Origin: Nonomuraea jiangxiensis
GTDB taxonomy: Bacteria > Actinomycetota > Actinomycetes > Streptosporangiales > Streptosporangiaceae
NCBI RefSeq assembly: GCF_900099965.1
Contig: NZ_FNDJ01000007.1
Location: 280,995-344,994 of the forward strand
Direction: 5' to 3'
Length of the DNA: 64,000 nucleotides
Part shown: positions 8,431 through 16,257 of the stretch, one piece after another
Numbering within the stretch: position 1 is the stretch's first letter
How the letters are laid out: each line of letters starts with the position of its first letter
Translations under genes and position numbers: made by a program
Notes under the pieces: model-generated
Database searches by the model: none
What the model was told of the DNA's origin: nothing
The model's input: the letters and a program-made list of their open reading frames with translations, nothing else

Positions 8431-9048
8431 TTATTCGGCGGGGGCCTCTGCGGCCTCGGCCACGGGGGCGGCCTCGCCCTCGGCGCCCTCTTCCTCGGCG
8501 GCCGGAGCCTCGACCGGCTTGTTGATGACGTGGAGGACCACGACCTCGGGGTCGGCGATCAGCGAGGTGCCCTGCGGGAGCCGGAGCTGGCCGGCGGTGA
8601 TCGCGGTGCCGATCTCCAGGCCCTCGACGTCGACCTCGACGCCGGTCGGGATGTGGGTGGCCTCGGCCTCCACGGCGATGGAGACGAGCTGCTGGTCGAG
8701 CAGGCCCTCGGGGTTGACGTCGCCGACGGTGGTCACCGGGATCTCGACGGTGACCTTCTCGCCGCGCCGGACCAGGAGCAGGTCGACGTGCTCGACGAAG
8801 CCCTTGATCGGGTCGCGCTGGACGCCCTTGGGCAGGGCCAGCTCGTCGACGCCGTCACCCTGGAGGCGGATCAGCACGTTGGGCGTGCGCAGGGCGAGCA
8901 GCACCTCGTGGCCGGGCAGGGTGAGGTGCTTGGGGTCGATGCCGTGCCCGTAGAGAACGGCGGGCACCTTGTCGTCGCGGCGGATCTTGCGGGCGGCGCC
9001 CTTGCCGAACGTGGTGCGCGGCTCTGCGGCGATACGTACTTCGGACAC
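8431..9048 (-). CDS. rplY: 50S ribosomal protein L25/general stress protein Ctc
   Basis: Binds 5S rRNA in the large subunit. The N-terminal ~95 residues are the L25 domain (EPRTTFGKGAARKIRRDDKVPAVLYGHG) and the next ~90 the TL5/Ctc beta-domain (EIPVTTVGDVNPEGLLDQQL). A ~25-residue Ala/Glu-rich acidic tail ends the protein, common in actinobacterial homologues. The GTG at 9048 is preceded by AGGAG at a good distance. Located downstream of prs and upstream of pth, as in mycobacteria. Confidence 0.96.
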   Translation of the reverse strand: MSEVRIAAEPRTTFGKGAARKIRRDDKVPAVLYGHGIDPKHLTLPGHEVLLALRTPNVLIRLQGDGVDELALPKGVQRDPIKGFVEHVDLLLVRRGEKVTVEIPVTTVGDVNPEGLLDQQLVSIAVEAEATHIPTGVEVDVEGLEIGTAITAGQLRLPQGTSLIADPEVVVLHVINKPVEAPAAEEEGAEGEAAPVAEAAEAPAE

Positions 9049-9148
9049 GACATCTCCTAGGGATGCTCGGGGTTCGGTTTCGGCTGAGCGCTCACCCTCA
9101 CCCGCCCTAGCGGAAGGCGTTACGAGCGCAACCCCGTCAGTCTACTGT

Positions 9149-9176
9149 GCCGTCCGGCGGGCTCCGGCCGGACGGC
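9149..9176 (-). terminator. Hairpin after prs
   Basis: A perfect 10-bp inverted repeat (GCCGTCCGGC with GCCGGACGGC) and an 8-base loop lie ten bases beyond the prs stop. It probably ends the glmU-prs message before the L25 gene. Confidence 0.7.
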
Positions 9177-9185
9177 CGGGACGGC

Positions 9186-10163
9186 TCAGGTGTCGCCCTC
9201 GAACAGGCTCGTGACCGAGCCGTCGTTGAACACCTCCGTGATCGCGCGGGCGATGAGCGGCGCGATGGACAGCACGGTCAGCTTGTCGAACCGGTTGGCC
9301 TGCGCGAGCGGCAGCGTGTTGGTGACGATGACCTCGGAGATCCGCGAGTTCTTCAGCCGGTCGACCGCGGGGTCGGAGAAGACCGCGTGCGTGGCGGCGG
9401 CCAGCACGTTGGTGGCGCCCTGCTCGTAGAGGGCGTCGGCGGCCTTGCAGATCGTGCCCGCGGTGTCGATCATGTCGTCGATCAGCACGCAGGTGCGGCC
9501 GCGCACCTTGCCGACGACCTCGTTGACCTTCACGGAGTTGGCCACGTCGAGGTCGCGCCGCTTGTGGATGAACGCCAGCGGCGTGCCGAGCGTGTCCGCC
9601 CAGCGCTCCGACAGGCGCACGCGGCCGGTGTCGGGCGAGACGACGGTGGTGTTCTCCAGGTCGAGCTTGTCCTTGAGGTAGCTCTCCAGCACCGGCATGG
9701 CGAACAGGTGGTCCACCGGGCCGTCGAAGAAGCCCTGGATCTGCGAGGTGTGCAGGTCGATCGACATGAGCCGGTCGGCGCCGGCGGTCTTGAACAGGTC
9801 GGCCATCAGCCGGGCCGTGATCGGCTCGCGGCCGCGGCCCTTCTTGTCCTGGCGGGCGTAGCCGAAGAACGGCATGACCACGGTGATGCGCTTGGCGGAG
9901 GCCCGCTTCAGCGCGTCGACCATGATCAGTTGCTCCATGATCCACTTGTTGATCGGCCCGGTGTGGCTCTGGATCACGAAGGCGTCGCAGCCGCGTACGG
10001 ACTCCAGATAGCGGGCGTAGATCTCGCCGTTGGCGAAGTCGATCAGTTTGGTGGGGGTGAGTGAGACGCCGACGTGCGCGGCGACCTCATCGGCCAGTTC
10101 GGGGTAGGCCCGGCCCGAGAAGAGCATCAGGTTCTTCTCGCCCGGCTGCTTGATGCTGGTCAT
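9186..10163 (-). CDS. prs: Ribose-phosphate pyrophosphokinase
   Basis: Makes phosphoribosyl pyrophosphate from ribose 5-phosphate and ATP for nucleotide, His, Trp and decaprenyl-phosphoribose synthesis. Visible are DFANGEIYARYLESVRGCD, the ATP-binding flexible loop PFFGYARQDKKGRGREPI, and the PRPP-binding loop VLIDDMIDTAGTICKA. At 325 residues it has the standard length. The ATG at 10163 is preceded by AGGAGG at ideal spacing. That ribosome-binding site lies inside the 23-codon ORF upstream, whose stop overlaps the prs start as ATGA. Confidence 0.97.
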   Translation of the reverse strand: MTSIKQPGEKNLMLFSGRAYPELADEVAAHVGVSLTPTKLIDFANGEIYARYLESVRGCDAFVIQSHTGPINKWIMEQLIMVDALKRASAKRITVVMPFFGYARQDKKGRGREPITARLMADLFKTAGADRLMSIDLHTSQIQGFFDGPVDHLFAMPVLESYLKDKLDLENTTVVSPDTGRVRLSERWADTLGTPLAFIHKRRDLDVANSVKVNEVVGKVRGRTCVLIDDMIDTAGTICKAADALYEQGATNVLAAATHAVFSDPAVDRLKNSRISEVIVTNTLPLAQANRFDKLTVLSIAPLIARAITEVFNDGSVTSLFEGDT

Positions 10164-10231
10164 GAGACCTCCTTCGGCGGTCCCGTGACCGTGGTGCTGA
10201 ACTTCGTGATGACCTCGACGAGCTCGGTCAT
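10160..10231 (-). CDS. 23-codon ORF bridging glmU and prs
   Basis: An ATG-initiated ORF encoding 23 residues, beginning MTELVEVITK and ending PPKEVS. Its start overlaps the glmU stop as ATGA, and its own stop overlaps the prs start as ATGA, so all three frames are chained with no untranslated gap. AGGAGAAGG upstream, inside the end of glmU, can serve as its ribosome-binding site. The product is too short to assign. The geometry suggests it exists to carry ribosomes from glmU to prs, or that its peptide is itself functional. Chance is possible but requires two precise overlaps. Confidence 0.55.
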   Translation of the reverse strand: MTELVEVITKFSTTVTGPPKEVS

Positions 10232-11679
10232 GATTCCTTCTCCTGCTGTGCTTGCTCGTCCAGCGCCCGCTGGGCGGCCGCGGCCGACTTGGTCCCCGCG
10301 CGCCTGCGCAGGACCCATTTCTCGATGTTGCGCTGCCGGGCCCGCGCCACGCCGATCGCACCCGGCGGGACGTCGTCGACGATCACCGAGCCGGCCGCCG
10401 TGTGGGCGCCCTCTTTGACCGTCACCGGGGCGATCAGCATGGTGTCGCAGCCGACGAACGCGCCGTCGCGCACGATCGTGTGGTTCTTGTTGACCCCGTC
10501 GTAGTTGACGAAGATGGTGGAGGCGCCGATGTTGACGTCGTCGCCGATCGTGGCGTCGCCCGCGTAGGTCAGGTGCGGCACCTTGGAGCGCTCGCCGACC
10601 TGGGCGTTCTTCATCTCGACGAACGTGCCGGCCTTGGACCTGCGGCCGAGCACGGTGCCGGGGCGGAGGTAGGCATAGGGGCCGACGTTGGCCTCGGGGC
10701 CGATCTCGGCGCTGTCGCAGACGGCGTTGCGGACGACCGCGTCCTCGCCGACGCGCGTGTCGGTCAGCGTCGTGGCGGGGCCCACCTCGGCGCCGCTCTC
10801 GATGACGGTGCTGCCGTGGAGCTGGGTGCCGGGATGGATGACCGCGTCGGCGGCGATCTTCACTCCGACGTCGATCCAGGTGCTGGCCGGGTCGATGATC
10901 GTGACCCCGGCGCGCATGTGGGCCTCCAGGAGGCGGTCGTTCAGCACCCTGCGGGCGGCGGCCAGTTGCACGCGGTCGTTGACGCCCTCGACCTCGACGA
11001 AGTCCGCGGCCACGCAGGCGCCGACCCGGTGGCCGTCGCCGCGCAGGATGGCCAGGACGTCGGTGAGGTATTCCTCACCCTGCGCGTTGTCGGTGGACAC
11101 GCGCTTGACCGCGTCGGCCAGCAGCGGGCCGTCGAAGGCGTAGATGCCGGAGTTCATCTCCCTGATGGCGCGCTGCTCGGCGCTGGCGTCCTTCTCCTCG
11201 ACGATCTCCAGCACGGCGCCCGCCTCGTCACGCACGATCCGGCCGTAGCCGGTCGGGTCGGGCACCTCGGCCGTGAGCACGGTGACCGCGTTGCCCTCGG
11301 TGGCGTGCCGTTCGAGCAGGTGGGCGAGGGTCTGGGTGCGGAGCAGCGGCACGTCCGCGTAGGTGACGAGGATCGTGCCGGAGATCGTGCCGACCTCTTC
11401 GAGCACCGTGCGCACGGCGTGGCCGGTGCCACGCTGCTCATGCTGGACGACGGGGCGGGCGTCCGGGCTGGTGGCGGCCAGATGGCCGCCGACCCGCTCC
11501 AGCGCGTGGCCGATGACGACTATGAGCCGCTCGGGACCGAGGTCGCGGGCGGCCGAGAGCATGTGGTCGACCAACGCGCGGCCACATAGCTCGTGCAGGA
11601 CTTTCGGGGTCTGGCTCTTCATCCGGGTGCCCTCGCCCGCGGCGAGGACGATGACGGCTGCCGGGCGCGGCACACTCAC
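10228..11679 (-). CDS. glmU: Bifunctional UDP-GlcNAc pyrophosphorylase/GlcN-1-P acetyltransferase
   Basis: Makes UDP-N-acetylglucosamine, the amino-sugar donor for peptidoglycan and other cell-wall polymers. The N-terminal uridylyltransferase domain has the signature VIVLAAGEGTRMKSQTPKVLHELCGR, QHEQRGTGHAV and YADVPLL. From about residue 250 the left-handed beta-helix has hexapeptide repeats, including FVEMKNAQVGERSKVPHLTY and GDDVNIGASTIFVNYDG. The length is 483 residues. The start is GTG 11679, with GGGAG upstream. The glmU-prs order downstream of a tRNA-Gln gene is an actinobacterial hallmark. Confidence 0.97.
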   Translation of the reverse strand: MSVPRPAAVIVLAAGEGTRMKSQTPKVLHELCGRALVDHMLSAARDLGPERLIVVIGHALERVGGHLAATSPDARPVVQHEQRGTGHAVRTVLEEVGTISGTILVTYADVPLLRTQTLAHLLERHATEGNAVTVLTAEVPDPTGYGRIVRDEAGAVLEIVEEKDASAEQRAIREMNSGIYAFDGPLLADAVKRVSTDNAQGEEYLTDVLAILRGDGHRVGACVAADFVEVEGVNDRVQLAAARRVLNDRLLEAHMRAGVTIIDPASTWIDVGVKIAADAVIHPGTQLHGSTVIESGAEVGPATTLTDTRVGEDAVVRNAVCDSAEIGPEANVGPYAYLRPGTVLGRRSKAGTFVEMKNAQVGERSKVPHLTYAGDATIGDDVNIGASTIFVNYDGVNKNHTIVRDGAFVGCDTMLIAPVTVKEGAHTAAGSVIVDDVPPGAIGVARARQRNIEKWVLRRRAGTKSAAAAQRALDEQAQQEKES

Positions 11680-11804
11680 GGACTGAGGCTCCCTGTGACT
11701 GGACGGATCAGGGCAATTGGTACGGCTACCGCACCGCTACCCTCCCGACACCGTGAGGATACCTGGCCTCTCCCCGAACATTTTCGCCGGGGAGCACCTC
11801 AGAG

Positions 11805-11876
11805 CTCCCGGAAGAGGACTCGAACCCCTACAAAGTGGACCAAAACCACTTGTCCTGCCGATTAGACGATCCGGGA
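11805..11876 (-). tRNA. tRNA-Gln (anticodon TTG)
   Basis: Folds as a 72-nt cloverleaf on the minus strand. The acceptor stem TCCCGGA pairs perfectly with TCCGGGA; the D-arm contains TAATCGGCAGGAC; the anticodon stem AGTGG/CCACT encloses loop TTTTGGT with anticodon TTG; the T-arm is GGGGTTCGAGTCCTC. The discriminator base is G and CCA is not encoded. It reads CAA/CAG glutamine codons. It lies upstream of glmU on the same strand. Confidence 0.95.
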
Positions 11877-12177
11877 TAGATCGGACACATGCCGTCCGAT
11901 GCACCCCCTACGATACCGAGCCCGCACCCGCTCGCGCGCCCGTAATTACACCTTGCCCCCGGCGCCGGACCGGATTCCCCTGGTGAGGGCCCCATCGGCG
12001 CGCCACCTCTCATAACAGACCGCCCGAAAAGGCGCAAGCCACGAATCCCACCCTCCTTGCCCGGCCATGCGTCACCTTCCCCCCATTCACGTCTTAGGTC
12101 TTCCTTACTTACGCTGGCGTAGGTTACGGTTGCGTAGCCAGGACATACATCCTCATACATGCTGTTGGAGGTAGCCC
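11877..12177. other. Spacer between tRNA-Gln and desaturase
   Basis: No coding potential that resembles the neighbours. It must hold the leftward tRNA promoter and the rightward desaturase promoter. The only clear structure is the near-palindrome at 12107-12124. Confidence 0.5.
12107..12124 (+). promoter_or_regulatory. Candidate operator of the desaturase/TetR unit
   Basis: ACTTACGC-TG-GCGTAGGT is an 18-bp dyad with one mismatch, 53 bases upstream of the desaturase start. TAGGTT within 12120-12125 could be a -10 element. The TetR encoded downstream in the same unit is the likely binder; this is inferred from position only. Confidence 0.5.
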
Positions 12178-13116
12178 ATGACCGTTCTCGCCGAGCGCTC
12201 CGCACCTTCCCCCAAGCCCGAATTCGAACCCGAGCCCAGGACCAGGGCAGAGCTCGTCATCTTCGGAATCGTCGTCGGGCTGCCCCTGGTGGCCATCGCG
12301 GCAGCGGTGCCACTGGCGTGGGGATGGGGACTCGGCTGGACGGACATCGCGATCGCGTTCGTCTTCTACGTGATCTCCGGCCTCGGCGTCACCGTCGGCT
12401 TCCACCGCTACTTCACGCACGGCTCCTTCAAGGCCAAGCGGCCGCTGAAGATCGCCATGGGCCTCGCAGGCAGCCTGTCGCTGGAGATGTCGGTGCTCGA
12501 CTGGGTGGCCACGCACCGCAAGCACCACAAGTTCTCCGACAAGGAGGGCGACCCGCACTCGCCGTGGCGGTTCGGCCCCGGCTTCAGGTCGCTGTCCAAG
12601 GGCCTGCTCTACGCCCACATGGGCTGGCTGTTCGAGAGCGAGCGGACCAACAGGGAGAAGTACGCCCCCGACCTGTGCAAGGACCCGGACATCCAGCGGC
12701 TGCACAGGTGGTTCGGCCGGCTGGCCATCGCCTCGGTCGCGCTCCCCGGCGTCCTCGGCCTGCTGCTCACCTGGTCCTGGCAGGGCGCGCTGACCGCGCT
12801 GTTCTGGGGCTCGCTCGTACGCATCGGGCTGCTGCACCACGTGACCTGGTCGATCAACTCGATCTGCCACGTCTTCGGCGAGGAGTCCTTCCAGGTGCGT
12901 GACAAGTCCCGCAACGTGGCATGGCTGGCCATCCCCTCCTTCGGCGAGTCCTGGCACAACCTGCACCACTCCGACCCGACCTGCGCCAGGCACGGCGCGC
13001 TCAAGGGGCAGATCGATCTGAGCGCCGGACTCATCCGGATTTTCGAGAGGCTCGGCTGGGCCTACGACGTTCGCTGGCCGACACCCGAGCGGCTGGCGGC
13101 GAAGCGCATTGCCTGA
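12178..13116 (+). CDS. Acyl-CoA/fatty-acid delta-9 desaturase, membrane di-iron type
   Basis: Introduces a double bond into saturated acyl chains in the membrane, using O2 and an electron donor. The three histidine boxes are HRYFTH (residues ~80-85), HRKHH (~117-121) and SWHNLHH (~259-265), separated by four hydrophobic segments. The 312-residue length and the box spacing match stearoyl-CoA desaturase-like bacterial enzymes such as mycobacterial DesA3. A GGAGGTAG ribosome-binding site precedes the ATG. A TetR gene follows 43 bases downstream of the stop and probably tunes unsaturation through the dyad at 12107. Confidence 0.93.
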   Translation: MTVLAERSAPSPKPEFEPEPRTRAELVIFGIVVGLPLVAIAAAVPLAWGWGLGWTDIAIAFVFYVISGLGVTVGFHRYFTHGSFKAKRPLKIAMGLAGSLSLEMSVLDWVATHRKHHKFSDKEGDPHSPWRFGPGFRSLSKGLLYAHMGWLFESERTNREKYAPDLCKDPDIQRLHRWFGRLAIASVALPGVLGLLLTWSWQGALTALFWGSLVRIGLLHHVTWSINSICHVFGEESFQVRDKSRNVAWLAIPSFGESWHNLHHSDPTCARHGALKGQIDLSAGLIRIFERLGWAYDVRWPTPERLAAKRIA

Positions 13117-13159
13117 CGTCCAACAGCCGACGAGCGGCGGGCAAGCCGTGGCCGTCATT

Positions 13160-14098
13160 ATGGAAACCGTGACCGAACCCCGATCTCGCAGGCGCATGTC
13201 CGGTAGCGAGCGCAGAGAGCAGCTGATTCACATCAGCCGCACGCTCTTCGCCGAGAAGGGGTTCGACGGGACCTCTGTCGAAGAAATCGCTGCTACCGCA
13301 CAGGTGTCGAAACCCGTGGTATACGAACATTTCGGCGGCAAGGAAGGCATCTACGCGGTCGTGGTCGACCGCGAGATGCAGAAGCTGCTCGGCATGATCA
13401 CCGAGGCTCTGTCCGCCACCCATTCCCTGGTCAAGCTGGAGCGGGCCGCGCTGGCCCTGCTGCAGTACATCGAGGAGGACAGCGAGGGCTTCCGCATCAT
13501 GGTGCGCGACTCGCACGCCGCCTCCGGCACGGGCACGTTCGCGAGCCTGATCAGCGAGATCGCCAGCCAGGTCGAGGACGTGCTGGCCGACGAGTTCGCG
13601 GCCCGCGGCTACGACCCCAAGCTCGCCCCGATGTACGCCCAGATGCTGGTCGGCATGGTCGCGCTGACCGGGCAGTGGTGGCTCGAAGTACGCAAGCCCG
13701 GTCGCGAGGAGGTCGCCGCCCACCTGGTCAACCTGGCCTGGAACGGCCTGACCGGGCTCAACCCGAGCCCGTCGATCACCGCCGCCACCCGCAACCCCAC
13801 CGCCCCCGCCAACAGGCCGCGGACCAGCGAGAAGGAGCTGCGCGAGCTGGAGAAGGCCCGCGAGAAGGAGCTCAAGGAGGCCGAGAAGGTCCGCCAGCGG
13901 GAGCAGAAGGAGGCCGAGAAGGCCCGGGTGCGCGATCTGAAGGAGCGCGAGCGCCTGCTGAAGGAGGCCGAGAAGGCCCGCGAGCGCGAGGAGAAGATCC
14001 GCCAGCGGGAGGCCCGGCTGGCCGAGCGCGCCGCCCGGCTGGAACAGTCGGAACAACCCGGAATGGTGCCCGGCCGGCGGGCCGACGCCCCTGAGTGA
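13160..14098 (+). CDS. TetR-family regulator with charged helical C-terminal tail
   Basis: The N-terminal helix-turn-helix is clear: SERREQLIHISRTLFAEKG, then TSVEEIAATAQVSKPVVYEHFGGKEGIY, and a helical ligand domain continues to about residue 210. After a short Thr/Pro linker come about 80 residues made almost only of Glu, Lys, Arg, Ala and Leu (EKELRELEKAREKELKEAEK and so on), predicted as a single long helix or coiled coil. Ordinary TetR proteins end near residue 200. The ATG at 13160 is preferred to the TTG at 13109, which would overlap the desaturase. It probably represses the upstream desaturase; the role of the tail is unknown. Confidence 0.85.
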   Translation: METVTEPRSRRRMSGSERREQLIHISRTLFAEKGFDGTSVEEIAATAQVSKPVVYEHFGGKEGIYAVVVDREMQKLLGMITEALSATHSLVKLERAALALLQYIEEDSEGFRIMVRDSHAASGTGTFASLISEIASQVEDVLADEFAARGYDPKLAPMYAQMLVGMVALTGQWWLEVRKPGREEVAAHLVNLAWNGLTGLNPSPSITAATRNPTAPANRPRTSEKELRELEKAREKELKEAEKVRQREQKEAEKARVRDLKERERLLKEAEKAREREEKIRQREARLAERAARLEQSEQPGMVPGRRADAPE

Positions 14099-14116
14099 CG
14101 CGGGGATACTCTGAAG

Positions 14117-14139
14117 TGTCGGGCTTTTGGGTCCCGACA
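14117..14139 (+). terminator. Hairpin after the TetR gene
   Basis: TGTCGGG and CCCGACA form a 7-bp perfect stem with a 9-base loop, 18 bases after the TetR stop. No U-run follows. It is a weak terminator candidate upstream of the ppk promoter. Confidence 0.4.
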
Positions 14140-14148
14140 GAGTGAGTC

Positions 14149-14181
14149 GTTGCGACTACGTTAACGTTCTGTTCAACCAAA
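14149..14181 (+). promoter_or_regulatory. PHO-box-like triple direct repeat upstream of ppk
   Basis: Three 11-base units start at 14149, 14160 and 14171: GTTGCGACTAC, GTTAACGTTCT and GTTCAACCAAA. Each begins GTT at exact 11-base spacing. Actinobacterial PhoP binds 11-bp direct repeats with a GTTCA core, and ppk is a known member of the phosphate regulon in Streptomyces. Only the third unit has a full core, so this is a candidate. Confidence 0.45.
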
Positions 14182-14199
14182 CGGGGCAATATACGCCAT

Positions 14200-16257
14200 A
14201 TGTCCGCGGAACCATACCCTGCCAACGACCTGCCCCTCCCGCAGGAGCGGTTCCTCAACCGCGAGGAAAGCTGGCTCCAGTTCAACGAACGAGTGCTGGA
14301 ACTGGCCGAGGACCCCTCGCTCCCGCTGCTGGAGCGGGTGCGCTTCCTGGCGATCTTCGCCAGCAACCTGGACGAGTTCTTCCGGGTCCGCGTCGCCGGC
14401 CTCAAACGGCGCATGGCGACGGGCCTGCTGCTACGGACCAAGAGCGGGCTCAAACCGCGCGAAGAGCTGGCCAGGATCGCGATGATCGCGGACGAGCTGG
14501 CCCGGCGGCACGCGGCGGCCTTCCATGAGCAGATCTGCCCGCATCTGGCCACCGAGGGCATCGAGGTCGTCAGGTGGGACGACCTCGGCCGCGAGGAGCG
14601 TACGGAGCTGCGCAAGCTGTTCAGGGAGCGCATCAGGCCGGTGCTGACGCCGCTGGCCGTGGATCCTGCTCATCCTTTTCCATATATTTCCGGCCTGAGC
14701 CTGAATTTGGCAGTTCTCGTAAGGAATCCGGTTACCGAGCACACCGTTTTCGCCCGGGTCAAGGTTCCCTCGCAGTTGCCCAGATTTGTCCCGGCGTCTA
14801 AGGACAGATTTGTTCCCCTTGAAGATGTTATTGCGGCGCATTTGGGGCAACTCTTCAAGGGCATGGAGATCCTCCAGCACCACGTCTTCCGGGTCACCAG
14901 GAACGAGGACCTCGACGTCGACGAGGACGTCACCGAGAACCTCATGCAGGCGCTGGAGAAGGAGCTGCTCAAGCGGCGGTTCGGCCCGCCGGTACGGCTT
15001 GAGGTCGAGGACACGATCACGCCGGAGGTCCTGGCGCCGCTCGTGGAGGAGCTGGAGCTGGCGCCGCACGAGATCTACCGGCTGCCCGGGCCGCTCGACC
15101 TGTCTGGCCTGCACGCCATCGCCGACCTGGACCGGGGCGAGCTCGGCTACCGGCCCTTCGTGCCCGCCGAGGTGATCAACGCCGAGGACGACATCTTCTC
15201 GACGCTGCGCGAGCGCGACGTCCTGCTGCACCACCCGTACGACTCGTTCGCCACCAGCGTGCAGCACTTCATCGAGGTGGCCGCGAACGACCCCAGGGTC
15301 CTGGCGATCAAGCAGACCCTCTACCGGACCAGCGGCGAGTCCCCCATCGTGGACGCCCTGATCGACGCCGCCGAGGCGGGCAAGCAGGTCGTGGTGGTCG
15401 TGGAGATCAAGGCCCGCTTCGACGAGCACGCGAACATCTCCTGGGCCCGCAAGCTGGAGAAGGCCGGCTGCCACGTCGTCTACGGCGTGGTCGGGCTGAA
15501 GACGCACTGCAAGCTCGCCCTCGTGGTCCGCCAGGAGCCCTCAGGCGAGCTGCGCCGCTACTGTCACATCGGCACCGGCAACTACAACCCCAAGACCGCC
15601 CGGCAGTACGAGGACTTCGGCCTGCTCACGGCGGACCCGCTGGTCGGGGAGGACGTCACCGACCTGTTCATCCACCTGACCGGCTACTCCAACCACTCCG
15701 CCTACCGCCGGCTCCTGGTCGCGCCGCACTCCATGCGCAGCGGGCTGCTGGCCAGGATCGAACGCGAGATCGCCCACCAGGAGGCCGGCCGGCCCGCCAG
15801 GATCAGGATCAAGACCAACTCGCTGGTGGACGAGCCGATCATCGACGCCCTCTACCGGGCGTCCAGAGCCGGGGTACCGGTGGACGTGTGGGTGCGCGGC
15901 ATCTGCATCCTCCGCCCCGGCATCCCCGACCTGTCCGAAAATATCCGCGTAAGGTCGATTCTCGGGAGATTCCTGGAGCATTCCCGGGTCTACGAGTTCG
16001 GCCTGGGCCGGCGCCCCGAGCTGTGGATCGGCAGCGCCGACCTCATGCGCAGAAACCTGGACCGCCGCGTCGAAGCCCTGGTCAAGGTGACGGCGCAGCA
16101 GCACAAGGCCTATCTCATCGACCTGATGGACCGGGCCATGGCCGAGACCACCAACGCGTGGTGGCTGAACTCCGATGGCACGTGGGCCCGCCACCCGGGC
16201 GAGGACCTGCAGAGCCATCTCGTCGGGACCCGACGCTGGAGGACCGTTGATGACTGA
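14200..16257 (+). CDS. ppk1: Polyphosphate kinase
   Basis: Reversibly polymerises the gamma-phosphate of ATP into inorganic polyphosphate. Four PPK1 domains are recognisable: the N domain (FLNREESWLQFNERVLELA, FLAIFASNLDEFFRVRVAGL), the head domain, and two C-terminal phospholipase-D-like domains. The catalytic histidine regions are VVYGVVGLKTHCKLALVVR (near residue 440) and the segment around RRYCHIGTGNYNPKTARQYEDFG. The length, 685 residues, is normal. Codon usage in 14661-14860 is strikingly AT-rich (about 52% G+C by my count) compared with the rest. The stop overlaps the Nudix gene start by eight bases, so the pair is coupled. Confidence 0.97.
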   Translation: MSAEPYPANDLPLPQERFLNREESWLQFNERVLELAEDPSLPLLERVRFLAIFASNLDEFFRVRVAGLKRRMATGLLLRTKSGLKPREELARIAMIADELARRHAAAFHEQICPHLATEGIEVVRWDDLGREERTELRKLFRERIRPVLTPLAVDPAHPFPYISGLSLNLAVLVRNPVTEHTVFARVKVPSQLPRFVPASKDRFVPLEDVIAAHLGQLFKGMEILQHHVFRVTRNEDLDVDEDVTENLMQALEKELLKRRFGPPVRLEVEDTITPEVLAPLVEELELAPHEIYRLPGPLDLSGLHAIADLDRGELGYRPFVPAEVINAEDDIFSTLRERDVLLHHPYDSFATSVQHFIEVAANDPRVLAIKQTLYRTSGESPIVDALIDAAEAGKQVVVVVEIKARFDEHANISWARKLEKAGCHVVYGVVGLKTHCKLALVVRQEPSGELRRYCHIGTGNYNPKTARQYEDFGLLTADPLVGEDVTDLFIHLTGYSNHSAYRRLLVAPHSMRSGLLARIEREIAHQEAGRPARIRIKTNSLVDEPIIDALYRASRAGVPVDVWVRGICILRPGIPDLSENIRVRSILGRFLEHSRVYEFGLGRRPELWIGSADLMRRNLDRRVEALVKVTAQQHKAYLIDLMDRAMAETTNAWWLNSDGTWARHPGEDLQSHLVGTRRWRTVDD

